In this document: piece after piece, positions 15,841 to 24,426 of the stretch | Position numbering within the stretch: the stretch's first letter is position 1 | How the letters are laid out: each line of letters opens with the position of its first letter | DNA from: Rhodococcus yunnanensis NBRC 103083 | GTDB lineage: Bacteria; Actinomycetota; Actinomycetes; Mycobacteriales; Mycobacteriaceae | DNA: 59,092 nt | Assembly: GCF_001895005.1 (NCBI RefSeq) | Contig: NZ_BCXH01000026.1 | Location: 1 to 59,092, forward strand | Reading direction: 5' to 3' | Notes under the pieces: model-generated | Told to the model about the DNA's origin: nothing | Database searches by the model: none | The model's input: only the letters and a program-made list of their open reading frames with translations | Position numbers and translations under genes: made by a program

Positions 15841-17337
15841 GTGATCATCATCGATCCACCGAAAAAGCCCGTCGACAGAACACACCGTTCGCTGTGGTTT
15901 CCGCGACTGTGGTCACCGCGAGTGTGGCCGGCCCGACGATCGGCCGCTGCCGGGCCCGCCACGTCGATCGGGGCCGTGGTCGTCGGCTGCGTCGGAGCAT
16001 TCGTGCTCGGTGCTCCCGGAATCGGATACTCGATCACCGCCGCTGCGGTCGTGGCCGTTGCCGCGATCTCGATGTCGACTCGTCCGTCGATCTGGCAGAT
16101 CACCGGTGCAACAGCGGTTCTCGCGTTGAGCTCGGTGGCTGCGATCCGTGCAGCGGAGTGGCTGGTGACACTTGCCGCCTGGCTCGCCGTCGTCGTTGCG
16201 GCGGTGGTGCTCTCCACAGCATGGACGTGGACGGGTGCTGTACTGGGCGCAGTGTCACCGATACTGGCGGTGCCCCGTGTATTCCGGTGGACCTCGCGCG
16301 GTGCGGCCGGATCGACGCCGCGACATCTACGGCCGGGTCGAGTCGTGGCGGTCGTCGGTGCGACGGTGATGCTACTGGTGGTGTTCGGTGCGTTGTTCTC
16401 CTCCGCCGACCCGGAATTCGCCAGGCTCGTCGACGCCGCAACACCGCAGTGGGATCCGGGTGCCGCCCTCGGGCGACTCCTGATATTCGCGGCGGTGACG
16501 GCAGGTGCACTGTGCGCATGCTATCTACTGGTGGCTCCGCCGAGGTTCGACCGACTCGCCCCAGCACCTCGCCGATCACTTCGTTTGTGGGAGTGGGCTG
16601 TTCCGCTCGGTGCATTGGTCGCGTTGTTCGCTGCATTCGTTGCGGTGCAGATCACCACACTGTTCGGTGGGCAGGACCATGTGCGAACCACGGACGGACT
16701 GACCAACGCGGAATACGCTCGTCAGGGCTTCTGGCAGTTGCTGGCGGTCACGACGCTGACGCTTGTCGTTCTCGCCGTGGTCATCGGCACCGCGCCGAGG
16801 ACGACGGGACAGGATCGACTGGCACTGCGCGTGTTGCTCGGCGGGCTGTGTCTGCTCTCGCTCGTCGTCGTCGCGTCGGCCCTGCATCGAATGTCGCTGT
16901 ACGAACAGCAGTACGGCTACACCACGCTCCGGCTGTTCGTCACTGCCGTGGAACTTCTGCTCGGCTCGGTGTTCCTGCTCGTGATGGCGACGGGACTGAC
17001 GATGTCGGGACGCTGGCTCCCACGAGCAGTGGGAGTGAGCGCAGTCCTCACCGTTCTCGGCCTGTCGCTTCTCGATCCCGATGCCTATATCGCCCGCCAC
17101 AGTGTCGATCGATTCGAGCAGACCGGCAAGATCGACACCGCCTATCTCCGTGGGTTGTCCGCCGACGCAGTACCCGAGCTGGACCGACTTCCCGAGCCGT
17201 ATCGGTCGTGCGTGCTCGCCGACCGAGACGGGAGCGACCGTCCGTGGTTCGAGTTCAACGCCTCCGAGCACCGCGCGAAGTCGGTGACGTCGGACATCGG
17301 ACCGCTGGCGTGCGGCGCCTGGCCTTCGGTACGCTGA
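15841..17337 (+). CDS. DUF4173 multi-pass membrane protein
   Basis: Membrane protein of 498 residues with about 11-12 hydrophobic helices and a soluble C-terminal tail of about 90 residues. It resembles the DUF4173 family (DUF4153-like), whose function is unknown. The characteristic middle segment (GLTNAEYARQGFWQLLAVTTL) and RMSLYEQQYGYTTLRLFV are intact. GTG 15841 follows AAAGAGG by a good distance. It lies 110 bases after the histidine kinase in the same direction, followed closely by small membrane genes and yidC, so it may share regulation with them. Confidence 0.8.
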   Translation: MIIIDPPKKPVDRTHRSLWFPRLWSPRVWPARRSAAAGPATSIGAVVVGCVGAFVLGAPGIGYSITAAAVVAVAAISMSTRPSIWQITGATAVLALSSVAAIRAAEWLVTLAAWLAVVVAAVVLSTAWTWTGAVLGAVSPILAVPRVFRWTSRGAAGSTPRHLRPGRVVAVVGATVMLLVVFGALFSSADPEFARLVDAATPQWDPGAALGRLLIFAAVTAGALCACYLLVAPPRFDRLAPAPRRSLRLWEWAVPLGALVALFAAFVAVQITTLFGGQDHVRTTDGLTNAEYARQGFWQLLAVTTLTLVVLAVVIGTAPRTTGQDRLALRVLLGGLCLLSLVVVASALHRMSLYEQQYGYTTLRLFVTAVELLLGSVFLLVMATGLTMSGRWLPRAVGVSAVLTVLGLSLLDPDAYIARHSVDRFEQTGKIDTAYLRGLSADAVPELDRLPEPYRSCVLADRDGSDRPWFEFNASEHRAKSVTSDIGPLACGAWPSVR

Positions 17338-17368
17338 CGAGAAGAATTCATGCGAGAGGAGGAACGTG

Positions 17369-17653
17369 ATGGGTTACCGATGCGTCGTGATCACCGCGCT
17401 CCTTCTGCTGTCCGCTCTTGTCACCGTTCCGACGGGCTCGCTGGACATTGCCCTGGCCGTCGTCGTCGCGGTTGCGGCGCTTGCCGTCGCAACCGGACGT
17501 ACCGTGCCGCTCGGTCTCCGGCCGGGGCTGCACACTTCGGGCCCGCGTGACGAGGAACGACATCTGCGCGGCTCGTTCCGTCGTCAGCACCGGCCCGACG
17601 CCCCTGGCCGCCCACAGTCGCGCGCCCCCGGCGTGATGGCCGGGGCACTCTAG
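17369..17653 (+). CDS. DUF6412-like mini membrane protein (copy 1)
   Basis: Protein of 94 residues: two hydrophobic segments (about residues 5-20 and 25-42), then a basic tail with the block RGSFRRQHRPDAPGRPQSRA. The next gene ends in an almost identical block, so the two are paralogues. Such DUF6412-type proteins are uncharacterised; in this window they directly precede a second yidC. ATG 17369 has GAGGAGG at the ideal six-base distance (a GTG at 17366 is too close). The gene begins 31 bases after the DUF4173 stop. Confidence 0.75.
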   Translation: MGYRCVVITALLLLSALVTVPTGSLDIALAVVVAVAALAVATGRTVPLGLRPGLHTSGPRDEERHLRGSFRRQHRPDAPGRPQSRAPGVMAGAL

Positions 17654-17722
17654 ACACCATCGCACCGAGTCTCCCGGACTTTTCCTGCACGGCAACATCA
17701 CTCCACTTCCGGGAGCATCATC

Positions 17723-18043
17723 GTGCCATTCTCTGTGCTCTGCCGGTTCACTTTCTCCAGGGCGAGCCTGCTCGCAGTCTTCGCCGGTCTGACGACCGCA
17801 GCTGCTCTGATCCTGCTGGCGGTTCCGCCCGACTCGGGTTCTCACACTGCACTGTTCGGCCTCGTGGTCGCGGCTTTCGTGACGCTGGGATCGATCGGGG
17901 TCGCGGCGTCCGTCATGGACACCGACATCACTGCATGCCGAGCTGTGTCGGGGGAGCGACGACTCCGCGGTGCGTTTCGACGTCAACGACGGCCCGACGA
18001 ACCCGGTCGTCCACTCCCGCGGGCACCTGGATCGGTCCTCTGA
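17723..18043 (+). CDS. DUF6412-like mini membrane protein (copy 2)
   Basis: Protein of 106 residues with two hydrophobic helices (about residues 13-34 and 42-64) and an Arg/Pro-rich tail whose block RGAFRRQRRPDEPGRPLPRA matches the tail of the preceding gene at most positions. The N-terminal halves differ, so the tail appears to be the conserved functional part. GTG 17723 has GGGAG about eight bases upstream. It lies 69 bases after copy 1 and 81 bases before yidC. Function unknown; the basic tail could contact RNA, ribosomes or acidic lipids, which is inference only. Confidence 0.72.
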   Translation: MPFSVLCRFTFSRASLLAVFAGLTTAAALILLAVPPDSGSHTALFGLVVAAFVTLGSIGVAASVMDTDITACRAVSGERRLRGAFRRQRRPDEPGRPLPRAPGSVL

Positions 18044-18124
18044 CCGGCCCTGTGGTCCTGCTTCGGATCATCGCTGCCGGTCGAGAAATCCATCGACCGA
18101 TCACTCGCAGTGAGGTGCTCTTTC

Positions 18125-19030
18125 ATGCTCGATTTCATCTATTACCCCGTGTCCGGCGTTCTCTGGATCTGGCACACGGTCTTCGGTTCGATCCTCGGCC
18201 CCGACAGCGGACTCACCTGGGCGCTGGCGGTTGTCTTCCTCGTGTTCACACTTCGCGTCCTGCTGTACAAACCCTTCGTCCGCCAGGTGCGCACACAGCT
18301 GACGATGAAGAAGCTGCAACCCGAGATCACGGCACTCGCGGCCAAGTATCCGGGCGACCGCGCACGTCAATCGGTGGAGATGCAGAAACTACAGAAGGAA
18401 CACGGATTCAACCCGCTGCTCGGATGCCTGCCGATTCTGGCGCAGGCCCCGGTGTTCATCGGGCTGCTCCACGTCCTTCGGTCGTTCAACAGAACGGCTA
18501 CCGGCTTCGGACAACTCGGCATGTCGCCCGAGGACAACGCGAACACCGCCAACTATTTCTTCAGCGCCGCCGACGTCCAGTCGTTCCTCGACGCACGACT
18601 GTTCGGAGCACCGATCTCGGCGGCCATCTCCAGTTCGCAGGACACGTTGGGGGCGTTCGCTTCGTTCGGTGGCGTGCCATCGGTCATGACGATCGCGCTG
18701 GTGGCGGTACCTCTGATGGTCGTGGCCAGCATTGCCACGCACTTCAATTCCCGTGCCTCGATCGCACGCCAGGACGAGGCGTCGCACAGCAATCCTCAGA
18801 CCGCACTGATGAACAGGCTTGCGCTGTGGGTCTTTCCGCTCGGAGTGTTGGTCGGTGGCCCGGTGTTCCCGATCGCGGTGCTGCTGTACTGGGTCAGCAA
18901 CAACATCTGGACCTACGGTCAACAGCATCTGGTCTATCGACGCCTCGACGCCGAGTCGGCGGCACAGCCTGCGCCCGTCCGACGCGTCGAACCACCGAAG
19001 CCAGGTGCCAAGCCGGACCGCCGAAGGTGA
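18125..19030 (+). CDS. YidC/Oxa1-family membrane protein insertase (second copy)
   Basis: Insertase of 301 residues with the five-helix Oxa1 core: N-terminal helix (YYPVSGVLWIWHTVFG), the conserved helical hairpin QPEITALAAKYPGDRARQ..MQKLQKEHGFNPLLGCLPILAQ, then further membrane helices ending AVLLYWVSNNIWTYGQQHLV, and a basic Pro-rich tail. No rnpA, rnpB or jag genes are adjacent, so this is not the usual replication-origin yidC and is likely a specialised paralogue. The ATG at 18125 has GAGGTG at nine bases; an ATG at 18110 is less well placed. The two DUF6412-like mini-proteins upstream are candidate clients or partners. Confidence 0.9.
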   Translation: MLDFIYYPVSGVLWIWHTVFGSILGPDSGLTWALAVVFLVFTLRVLLYKPFVRQVRTQLTMKKLQPEITALAAKYPGDRARQSVEMQKLQKEHGFNPLLGCLPILAQAPVFIGLLHVLRSFNRTATGFGQLGMSPEDNANTANYFFSAADVQSFLDARLFGAPISAAISSSQDTLGAFASFGGVPSVMTIALVAVPLMVVASIATHFNSRASIARQDEASHSNPQTALMNRLALWVFPLGVLVGGPVFPIAVLLYWVSNNIWTYGQQHLVYRRLDAESAAQPAPVRRVEPPKPGAKPDRRR

Positions 19031-19056
19031 GAATTCTTTCTGTCGGTGGCCTGCGC

Positions 19057-19062
19057 TACCGT
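19057..19062 (+). promoter_or_regulatory. -10 element for leaderless exonuclease III gene
   Basis: TACCGT ends seven bases before GTG 19070, with no ribosome-binding site between, consistent with a leaderless transcript. Confidence 0.45.
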
Positions 19063-19069
19063 GCCCTAC

Positions 19070-19891
19070 GTGTCTATCACCGTGTCTCCTTTCGTTGTAT
19101 CCACAGTCAATGTCAACGGCGTCCGCGCGGCTACGCGCAAGGGGATGTTGCCGTGGTTGGAGACCACCGATGCTCACGCCATCTGTCTTCAGGAGACCCG
19201 AGCCAACGACGGCGAGCTCACCAAGGCGCTCGCCCCGGCACTGGATTCCGGATGGCATCTCGCATCGGCCGAACCTTCGGCCAAGGGCCGCAACGGTGTG
19301 GCGATCCTGTCGCGCACGGCCCCCGACGCCGTGCGCGTGGGCATCGGGGCCGAGGAGTTCGCCGATTCCGGCCGCTACATCGAAGCCGACTTCGGTGCGG
19401 TGACGGTGGCCAGCCTCTACCTTCCGTCCGGTGAGGTCGGCACCGAGCGGCAGGAGGAGAAGGAACGTTTCATGGCGGCCTTCGCCAAGTACCTGGCCAA
19501 AGCCGCCAAGGCGGCGGGCGCCGCCGATCGAGACGTCGTGGTGTGCGGTGACTGGAACATCGCGCACACCGAGAACGACCTGAAGGCGTGGAAGACCAAC
19601 CGGAAGAACTCCGGCTTCCTGCCCGAGGAACGTGAATGGGTATCGGCCCTGCTGACGGGGAAGGCGCCCTGGACGGACGTCGTGCGCGAGCTGCACCCGG
19701 ATGTCGAGGGCCCCTACAGTTGGTGGTCGTACCGAGGTAAGGCATTCGACAACGATGCGGGCTGGCGCATCGACTACCAGTTCGCGACGGTTGCGTTGGC
19801 CGAGCGCGCCAAGGAAGCGGTCACCGAACGCGCGGAAGCATACGACCAGCGGTGGTCCGACCACGCTCCGGTGACGGTGCGGTACCGGTAG
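19070..19891 (+). CDS. Exodeoxyribonuclease III (AP endonuclease family)
   Basis: DNA-repair nuclease of 273 residues of the XthA/ExoIII family, which cleaves abasic sites and degrades 3' ends. The endonuclease/exonuclease/phosphatase motifs are all visible: NVNGVRAA at the start, the metal-binding Glu in CLQETRAND, GDWNIAHTEND with the catalytic Asp/Asn, and SDHAPV at the C-terminus with the catalytic Asp-His pair. GTG 19070 is chosen because it follows a -10 box by seven bases and gives the expected N-terminus; upstream in-frame GTG codons would add a non-homologous extension. trpS follows in the same direction. Confidence 0.92.
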   Translation: MSITVSPFVVSTVNVNGVRAATRKGMLPWLETTDAHAICLQETRANDGELTKALAPALDSGWHLASAEPSAKGRNGVAILSRTAPDAVRVGIGAEEFADSGRYIEADFGAVTVASLYLPSGEVGTERQEEKERFMAAFAKYLAKAAKAAGAADRDVVVCGDWNIAHTENDLKAWKTNRKNSGFLPEEREWVSALLTGKAPWTDVVRELHPDVEGPYSWWSYRGKAFDNDAGWRIDYQFATVALAERAKEAVTERAEAYDQRWSDHAPVTVRYR

Positions 19892-19936
19892 AACCTGACG
19901 AAAATGGTGTTGCTCGGACGTGAAAAGATCATGACC

Positions 19937-20977
19937 ATGTCTGTTCCCGCCTCGTCCGACACACCACAGGGTCCGCGCCAGCGTGTGCTGTCCGGAATCC
20001 AGCCGACCGCCGACTCGTTCCATCTCGGCAACTACTTGGGTGCGGTCCGGCAGTGGGTCGCTCTGCAGGAGGAGTACGACGCCTTCTACTTCATCCCGGA
20101 TCTGCACGCCATCACGGTGCCGCAGGATCCGAAAGCCCTTCGGCAGCGCACGCGGATCGCCGCGGCCCAACTGCTGGCGGTCGGTATCGATCCGGCACGG
20201 TCGACGTTGTTCGTGCAGAGTCAGGTTCCCGAGCACGCCCAGCTCGCGTGGGTTCTCAACTGCATCACCGGTTTCGGTGAAGCAGGTCGGATGACCCAGT
20301 TCAAGGACAAGTCGGTCAAGCAGGGGCGCGATCAGACGAGCGTCGGTCTGTTCACATATCCGATCCTGCAGGCGGCGGATATTCTGCTCTACCGCCCGAA
20401 TCTGGTTCCGGTCGGCGAGGACCAGCGCCAGCACCTGGAGCTCACACGCGATCTGGCCCAACGATTCAACACCCGTTTCAAGAAGACATTCGTCGTCCCC
20501 GACGCGCACATCATCAAGGGCACGGCCAAGATCTTCGATCTGCAGGAACCGACAGCGAAGATGAGCAAGTCCGGATCCAACCCGGCGGGCATCGTCAATC
20601 TGCTCGACGACCCGAAGGTGACGGCGAAGAAGCTGCGGTCCGCGGTCACCGACAACGAGCGCGACATTCGGTTCGACCCGGTGAACAAGCCTGGCGTCAG
20701 CAATCTGCTGGTCATCCAGTCCGCGCTGTCGAACTGCTCGATCGACGAGCTCGTGGCCGGATACGAGGGTAAGGGGTACGGCGATCTCAAGTCGGACACC
20801 GCCGATGTGTTGACCGAGTTCGTCACCCCGCTTAAAGCTGGTGTCGACGGGTATATGTCCGATATTGCCGAACTGGACAAGATCCTCGCAGACGGTGCGG
20901 ACCGGGCCAGGGAGGTAGCGTCACGCACACTGGCGCAGGTGTACGACCGAGTGGGGTTCTTGACTCCACTCTCCTGA
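19937..20977 (+). CDS. trpS: Tryptophan-tRNA ligase
   Basis: Class Ic aminoacyl-tRNA synthetase of 346 residues that charges tRNA(Trp). The HIGH-type motif is in SFHLGNYLGAV, the tryptophan pocket region in DLHAITVPQD and GEAGRMTQFKDKS, and the KMSKS loop in TAKMSKSGS. Length is normal for bacterial TrpS. Start candidates are ATG 19904, 19931 and 19937; 19937 gives the usual short N-terminus and lies seven bases after an AAAGAT element that could act as a -10 box. It is followed after nine bases by the YhjD-type membrane gene, matching the trpS neighbourhood in mycobacteria. Confidence 0.96.
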   Translation: MSVPASSDTPQGPRQRVLSGIQPTADSFHLGNYLGAVRQWVALQEEYDAFYFIPDLHAITVPQDPKALRQRTRIAAAQLLAVGIDPARSTLFVQSQVPEHAQLAWVLNCITGFGEAGRMTQFKDKSVKQGRDQTSVGLFTYPILQAADILLYRPNLVPVGEDQRQHLELTRDLAQRFNTRFKKTFVVPDAHIIKGTAKIFDLQEPTAKMSKSGSNPAGIVNLLDDPKVTAKKLRSAVTDNERDIRFDPVNKPGVSNLLVIQSALSNCSIDELVAGYEGKGYGDLKSDTADVLTEFVTPLKAGVDGYMSDIAELDKILADGADRAREVASRTLAQVYDRVGFLTPLS

Positions 20978-20986
20978 CAGCGAGAG

Positions 20987-22015
20987 GTGATTGTCGTTCC
21001 CGACTTCCAAGCGATTCTTTCCGACCGCAGACAGAAATGGCCCTGGTTCGATCACACGGTTCGCGCTGCGTCGCGCTATCAGGCACAGAAGGGCGACTAC
21101 TACGCCGCTGGTATGACCTACTTCAGCGTTCTTGCCTTGTTTCCGCTGATGATGGTCGCGTTCGCGGTGGCTGGTTTTGTGTTGGTCGGTCACCCGGAGT
21201 GGCTCGACGAGATCCGAACGGAGATCTCGGACAACATTCCTGGGTCCCTGGGCGAGACGGTCAACTCACTGATCGAAACAGCCATCGAGTCGCGCACCAG
21301 CGTGGGCATCATCGGTCTGCTCGGCGCGCTGTATGCGGGCCTCGGATGGGTCGCCAACCTCCGCGCGGCGTTGACCGCGATGTGGGAGTCGGTCCACGAA
21401 CAAGGCGGATTCCTCGTCACGAAGCTGAAGGATTTCGCGGCGTTGCTCGGACTCGGTCTCGCCATGGCGGTGTCGCTCGGTCTGTCGGCCCTCAACGGCG
21501 GTTCGATCATGAGGAGTCTTCTCGAACTCGTCAACCTCGATACCGTGACCGGCGTCGGAGTCTTCCTGCGGATCTTTTCTGTGCTGTTGGCGATTTGTGC
21601 AACGTGGTTGGTGTTCACCTGGGTCATCTCGCGTCTCCCTCGCGAACCGGTGCCCTTCCGGAGTGCGCTGAAAGGCGGGTTGCTTGCGGCCGTCGGCTTC
21701 GAGATCTTCAAGCAGATCGCCGCGATCTACCTCGCATCGGTCACCAACGGGCCGGCCGGAGTTGTGTTCGGTCCGATCATCGGTCTACTCGTGTTCGTGT
21801 TCACGACATCCCGTTTCCTGTTGTTCGCCACTGCGTTCGCGGCGACGACTCAGGAGGCCATGGCGCTGGCCTTCGTGCCGCCGCCCGATCCGGCAGTGAT
21901 CAACACCCGACTCGAGGTGAACGCCGGGCCGTCGATCGGAGGCGGGATCGCCCTGGTCGGAGCGGGTGTACTCGCTGCAATGGGGCTGGCTGGAGTCTTC
22001 GGTCGTCGCAGATAG
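20987..22015 (+). CDS. YhjD/YihY/BrkB family inner membrane protein
   Basis: Membrane protein of 342 residues with six main hydrophobic helices and the family signature DYYAAGMTYFSVLALFPLMM near residue 38. Helix pairs around GIIGLLGALYAGLGWVANLR and GVVFGPIIGLLVFVFTTS are typical of YihY/UPF0761 proteins, described as putative inner membrane transporters (YhjD in Escherichia coli is linked to lipopolysaccharide precursor export). The role in actinobacteria is unknown. GTG 20987 follows the trpS stop by nine bases. It is convergent with dacB; the stops are only four bases apart. Confidence 0.88.
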   Translation: MIVVPDFQAILSDRRQKWPWFDHTVRAASRYQAQKGDYYAAGMTYFSVLALFPLMMVAFAVAGFVLVGHPEWLDEIRTEISDNIPGSLGETVNSLIETAIESRTSVGIIGLLGALYAGLGWVANLRAALTAMWESVHEQGGFLVTKLKDFAALLGLGLAMAVSLGLSALNGGSIMRSLLELVNLDTVTGVGVFLRIFSVLLAICATWLVFTWVISRLPREPVPFRSALKGGLLAAVGFEIFKQIAAIYLASVTNGPAGVVFGPIIGLLVFVFTTSRFLLFATAFAATTQEAMALAFVPPPDPAVINTRLEVNAGPSIGGGIALVGAGVLAAMGLAGVFGRRR

Positions 22016-22019
22016 TCGG

Positions 22020-23330
22020 TCACGGTTTTCGGTTGAGCCGACGAGCCCACAGCAGCAATCCGAGGACGACGAGCGCGCCGACAACACCGATGCCCACTCG
22101 AACAGCGGTGTTGCCGCCCGCCTCCAGTGAGGTTTCGCGTTGGCCGAGGGACGACGCACGGTCGTCGGGCGATGCGAGAGTCGGCACCGGCGCAGTCGGT
22201 CGAGTACTGGTCACAGCGCCCACCGAGTCCGGTTCGACGAGTTCTCCGACGCTCGTTCCGGCGGACGTGGCAAACCCGTAATCCAGCAGCCGTGACGCCT
22301 GTTCCCAGGGACGTATGGGCAGGACGTCGCCTTTCATGATGGTGATCGCGAGCCGTCGGCCGTTCTTCTCCGCGCCTCCGACGAACGTCTGTCGGGCGTC
22401 GTCGGTGTATCCGGTCTTGCCGCCGAGCGCGCCGTCGTAGTTGTAGAGCAGCTGGTTGTCGTTCGACAGGGTGAAGGGGGGTCGGTCCTGATCCTCGGGA
22501 ATGCTGGGATCTTTCGGAAATCCCGGAAACTGGACCGTCTCGGTGGAGATCAGTTCTGCAAACGTGGAGTTGCGCATCGCGGCGCGGAAGAACAACGCGA
22601 GATCGTATGCCGAACTCGACATCCCTGGCCCGTCCAGGCCCGAGGGTGTTGCAGTCCGAGTGTCCAGGGCGCCGAGCGATGCCGCTTCGGCGTTCATCTT
22701 GTCCACCGTCGCTGCGTCACCCCCGAGTTGAGCGGCCAGTGCGTGTGCCGCATCGTTTCCCGACGCCATGACCAAACCCTGCATGAGCTGAAAATTGGTG
22801 TACACGCCGTTCTTGCCGATCCCGACGGCACTGCCTTCGGCATTCGCGTCCTCGGCCGTCGCGACGATTGTCTTGCTCAGGTCCAACTCGTCGAGCGCCA
22901 CGAGTGCGAGAAGAATCTTGATCGTGCTCGCCGGACGATGCCGCCCGTGCGGATCCTTCGCTGCGATCACGTCGCCGGTGTCGATATCCGACAGCACCCA
23001 GCTCGTGGCGGAGATGTCTGCCGGTAGGGCAGGTGCGCCCTCTGGCGTGATGATTCCGCACTGTGCCAGCGATTGTCCGCCGACTGCGTCGGCCGGTACG
23101 GGTAGAGGATCGGGGACCGCGTCGCCGGGTTCCGGAACTTCGGACAGGTCGATGGCAGGCGGCGGCGACGTCGCGAACGGGCACGAGTCGGTGTTCGGCG
23201 TCGTGAAAGGAGTCGTCGTCGACGACTCTGCCGCTGGGTCTTCGGCGGGCTGCGCGAAGGCAGGCCCGCCCGCCGTGAACAGCACGGCAGTCGTTGCGAG
23301 GGCAGCGGTCACCCGAAAAATCGTTCTCAT
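22020..23330 (-). CDS. dacB: D-alanyl-D-alanine carboxypeptidase (PBP5/6 type)
   Basis: Exported penicillin-binding protein of 436 residues that trims the terminal D-Ala from peptidoglycan stem peptides. Order of features: signal peptide (about 1-26, ending AFA-Q), a Pro/Thr-rich linker, and an S11 peptidase domain with SxxK at Ser135-Lys138 (STIK), SxN at Ser190 (SGN) and KTG at Lys305. A Ser/Thr/Pro linker and a C-terminal transmembrane helix (about 413-430) followed by ARRLNRKP anchor it with the catalytic part outside. A TAGGGT box lies eight bases before the ATG. This is the dacB1-type gene found near trpS in mycobacteria. It lies immediately beside the inositol island. Confidence 0.93.
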   Translation of the reverse strand: MRTIFRVTAALATTAVLFTAGGPAFAQPAEDPAAESSTTTPFTTPNTDSCPFATSPPPAIDLSEVPEPGDAVPDPLPVPADAVGGQSLAQCGIITPEGAPALPADISATSWVLSDIDTGDVIAAKDPHGRHRPASTIKILLALVALDELDLSKTIVATAEDANAEGSAVGIGKNGVYTNFQLMQGLVMASGNDAAHALAAQLGGDAATVDKMNAEAASLGALDTRTATPSGLDGPGMSSSAYDLALFFRAAMRNSTFAELISTETVQFPGFPKDPSIPEDQDRPPFTLSNDNQLLYNYDGALGGKTGYTDDARQTFVGGAEKNGRRLAITIMKGDVLPIRPWEQASRLLDYGFATSAGTSVGELVEPDSVGAVTSTRPTAPVPTLASPDDRASSLGQRETSLEAGGNTAVRVGIGVVGALVVLGLLLWARRLNRKP

Positions 23331-23414
23331 CGCGAATCACCCTAGGTGGTAGCTGATCCTACGCCGGGTAGACCCACCGGGTGATCCGCTTTTCCGGACC
23401 CGAGATCCTACCTA

Positions 23415-23460
23415 CCCACCCACCCACGCAAACGCACGTGCATTTGCGTGGGTGGGTGGG
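23415..23460. repeat. CACGTG-centred extragenic palindrome (site 1a)
   Basis: A 46-base palindrome with one mismatch, centred on CACGTG at 23437/23438. The inner part is GCAAACGCACGTGCATTTGC and the outer arms are CCCACCCACCCAC and its complement. It is one of six related palindromes in three intergenic pairs in this window. Confidence 0.85.
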
Positions 23461-23477
23461 GTGTGGTGGTCCTCGTG

Positions 23478-23499
23478 CGCAAATGCACGTGCATTTGCG
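23478..23499. repeat. CACGTG-centred extragenic palindrome (site 1b)
   Basis: A perfect 22-base palindrome with the inner sequence GCAAATGCACGTGCATTTGC. It lies 17 bases after site 1a and about 33 bases past the iolH-like stop codon. Confidence 0.85.
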
Positions 23500-23532
23500 T
23501 TCAGGGAAATTCGACTCCCCCGGTTGCCAATT

Positions 23533-24405
23533 TCAACGATATTTGGCGATGTAGTCGTCGATGGTCTTGCGCTGATAGCGGGAGACCTCGTCGGCGTTCT
23601 CGTTCTCGGCGAAGACGCTCGACACCAACACCGTGTCGTCGCGGTCGTAGAATCCCAGTTCGCCGAGTCCGCCGAAGAACTCGTCCCAGTCGACGTCGCC
23701 GTCTCCGATCTTCAGGTGCTGGTGCACCCGCACGGCGTTGCCGGGAGGGTTGGTGATGTAGCGAAGGCCGTGCGAGCGGTGGTGATCGAACGTGTCGGCC
23801 ACGTGCACCAGACGCACGAGATCGCCTGCGGTGCGCATGATTCCGGGCAGGTCGCCGCCCATGTGGAACTGGTGGCACGCCACGATGACCATGCCGAAAT
23901 TCTTCGAGTTGATACCCCGGATGACTCGAATGGCGGCCTGACCGTCCTCGACGAAATCGTCGGGATGCGGATCGATACGAACGTCGATCCCCTCCCGTTC
24001 GACGATCGGCACGAGTTCCTCCATCGAGCGGTAGAACGCGCGCTCGGACTCCTCTGCCTTCTCCGGACGCCCGCTGAACTCGGTGTTCATGACGTTCACC
24101 CCGAGGTCGACGGTGATCTGGATTGCGCGTTTCCAGTAGCGAACAGCGGCCTCGCGAGCGTCCTCGTCCGGACCGGACCACCGCAGCACCGGCAGAACCG
24201 ATGCGATGCCGACTCCGGCGTCCGCGCAGGCCTTCTTGAACTTGGCGACGAGGTCGTCGTCGGCCTTGGGGTGATTGAAGAACGGGATCATGTCCACGTG
24301 CGGCGTGAGCTGCAGGTATTCGTAACCCAGGTCTGCGACCACGCGGGGAAGTTCCAGCAGCGAGAAGTCGTGGTGGAACGGTGTTGGATCGAGTGCAATC
24401 TTCAT
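23533..24405 (-). CDS. iolH: IolH-like sugar phosphate isomerase/epimerase
   Basis: TIM-barrel protein of 290 residues of the AP endonuclease family 2 fold (xylose isomerase-like). It begins MKIALDPTPFHHDFSLLELP and carries metal-site residues typical of the family (EFSGRPE, DPHPDDF, HQFHMGGD, HVADTF). It resembles IolH of Corynebacterium inositol clusters; its precise reaction in inositol breakdown is not settled. It is the last gene of the five-gene operon iolC-aldolase-iolB-iolD-iolH and starts 21 bases after iolD. ATG 24405 matches homologues; a TTG at 24420 abuts the AAGGA and is less likely. Confidence 0.82.
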   Translation of the reverse strand: MKIALDPTPFHHDFSLLELPRVVADLGYEYLQLTPHVDMIPFFNHPKADDDLVAKFKKACADAGVGIASVLPVLRWSGPDEDAREAAVRYWKRAIQITVDLGVNVMNTEFSGRPEKAEESERAFYRSMEELVPIVEREGIDVRIDPHPDDFVEDGQAAIRVIRGINSKNFGMVIVACHQFHMGGDLPGIMRTAGDLVRLVHVADTFDHHRSHGLRYITNPPGNAVRVHQHLKIGDGDVDWDEFFGGLGELGFYDRDDTVLVSSVFAENENADEVSRYQRKTIDDYIAKYR

Positions 24406-24426
24406 CGGTTGCTCGTGCAATCCTTG

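Noticed and set aside
18389..20509. Minus-strand 706-codon open frame
   Set aside because: It covers yidC, exonuclease III and trpS in antisense; long only because GC-rich codons rarely give stops on that frame.
23401..23520. CRISPR array at the repeated CACGTG palindromes
   Set aside because: Only two copies per site, differing outer arms and no regular spacer length; no cas genes in the window.
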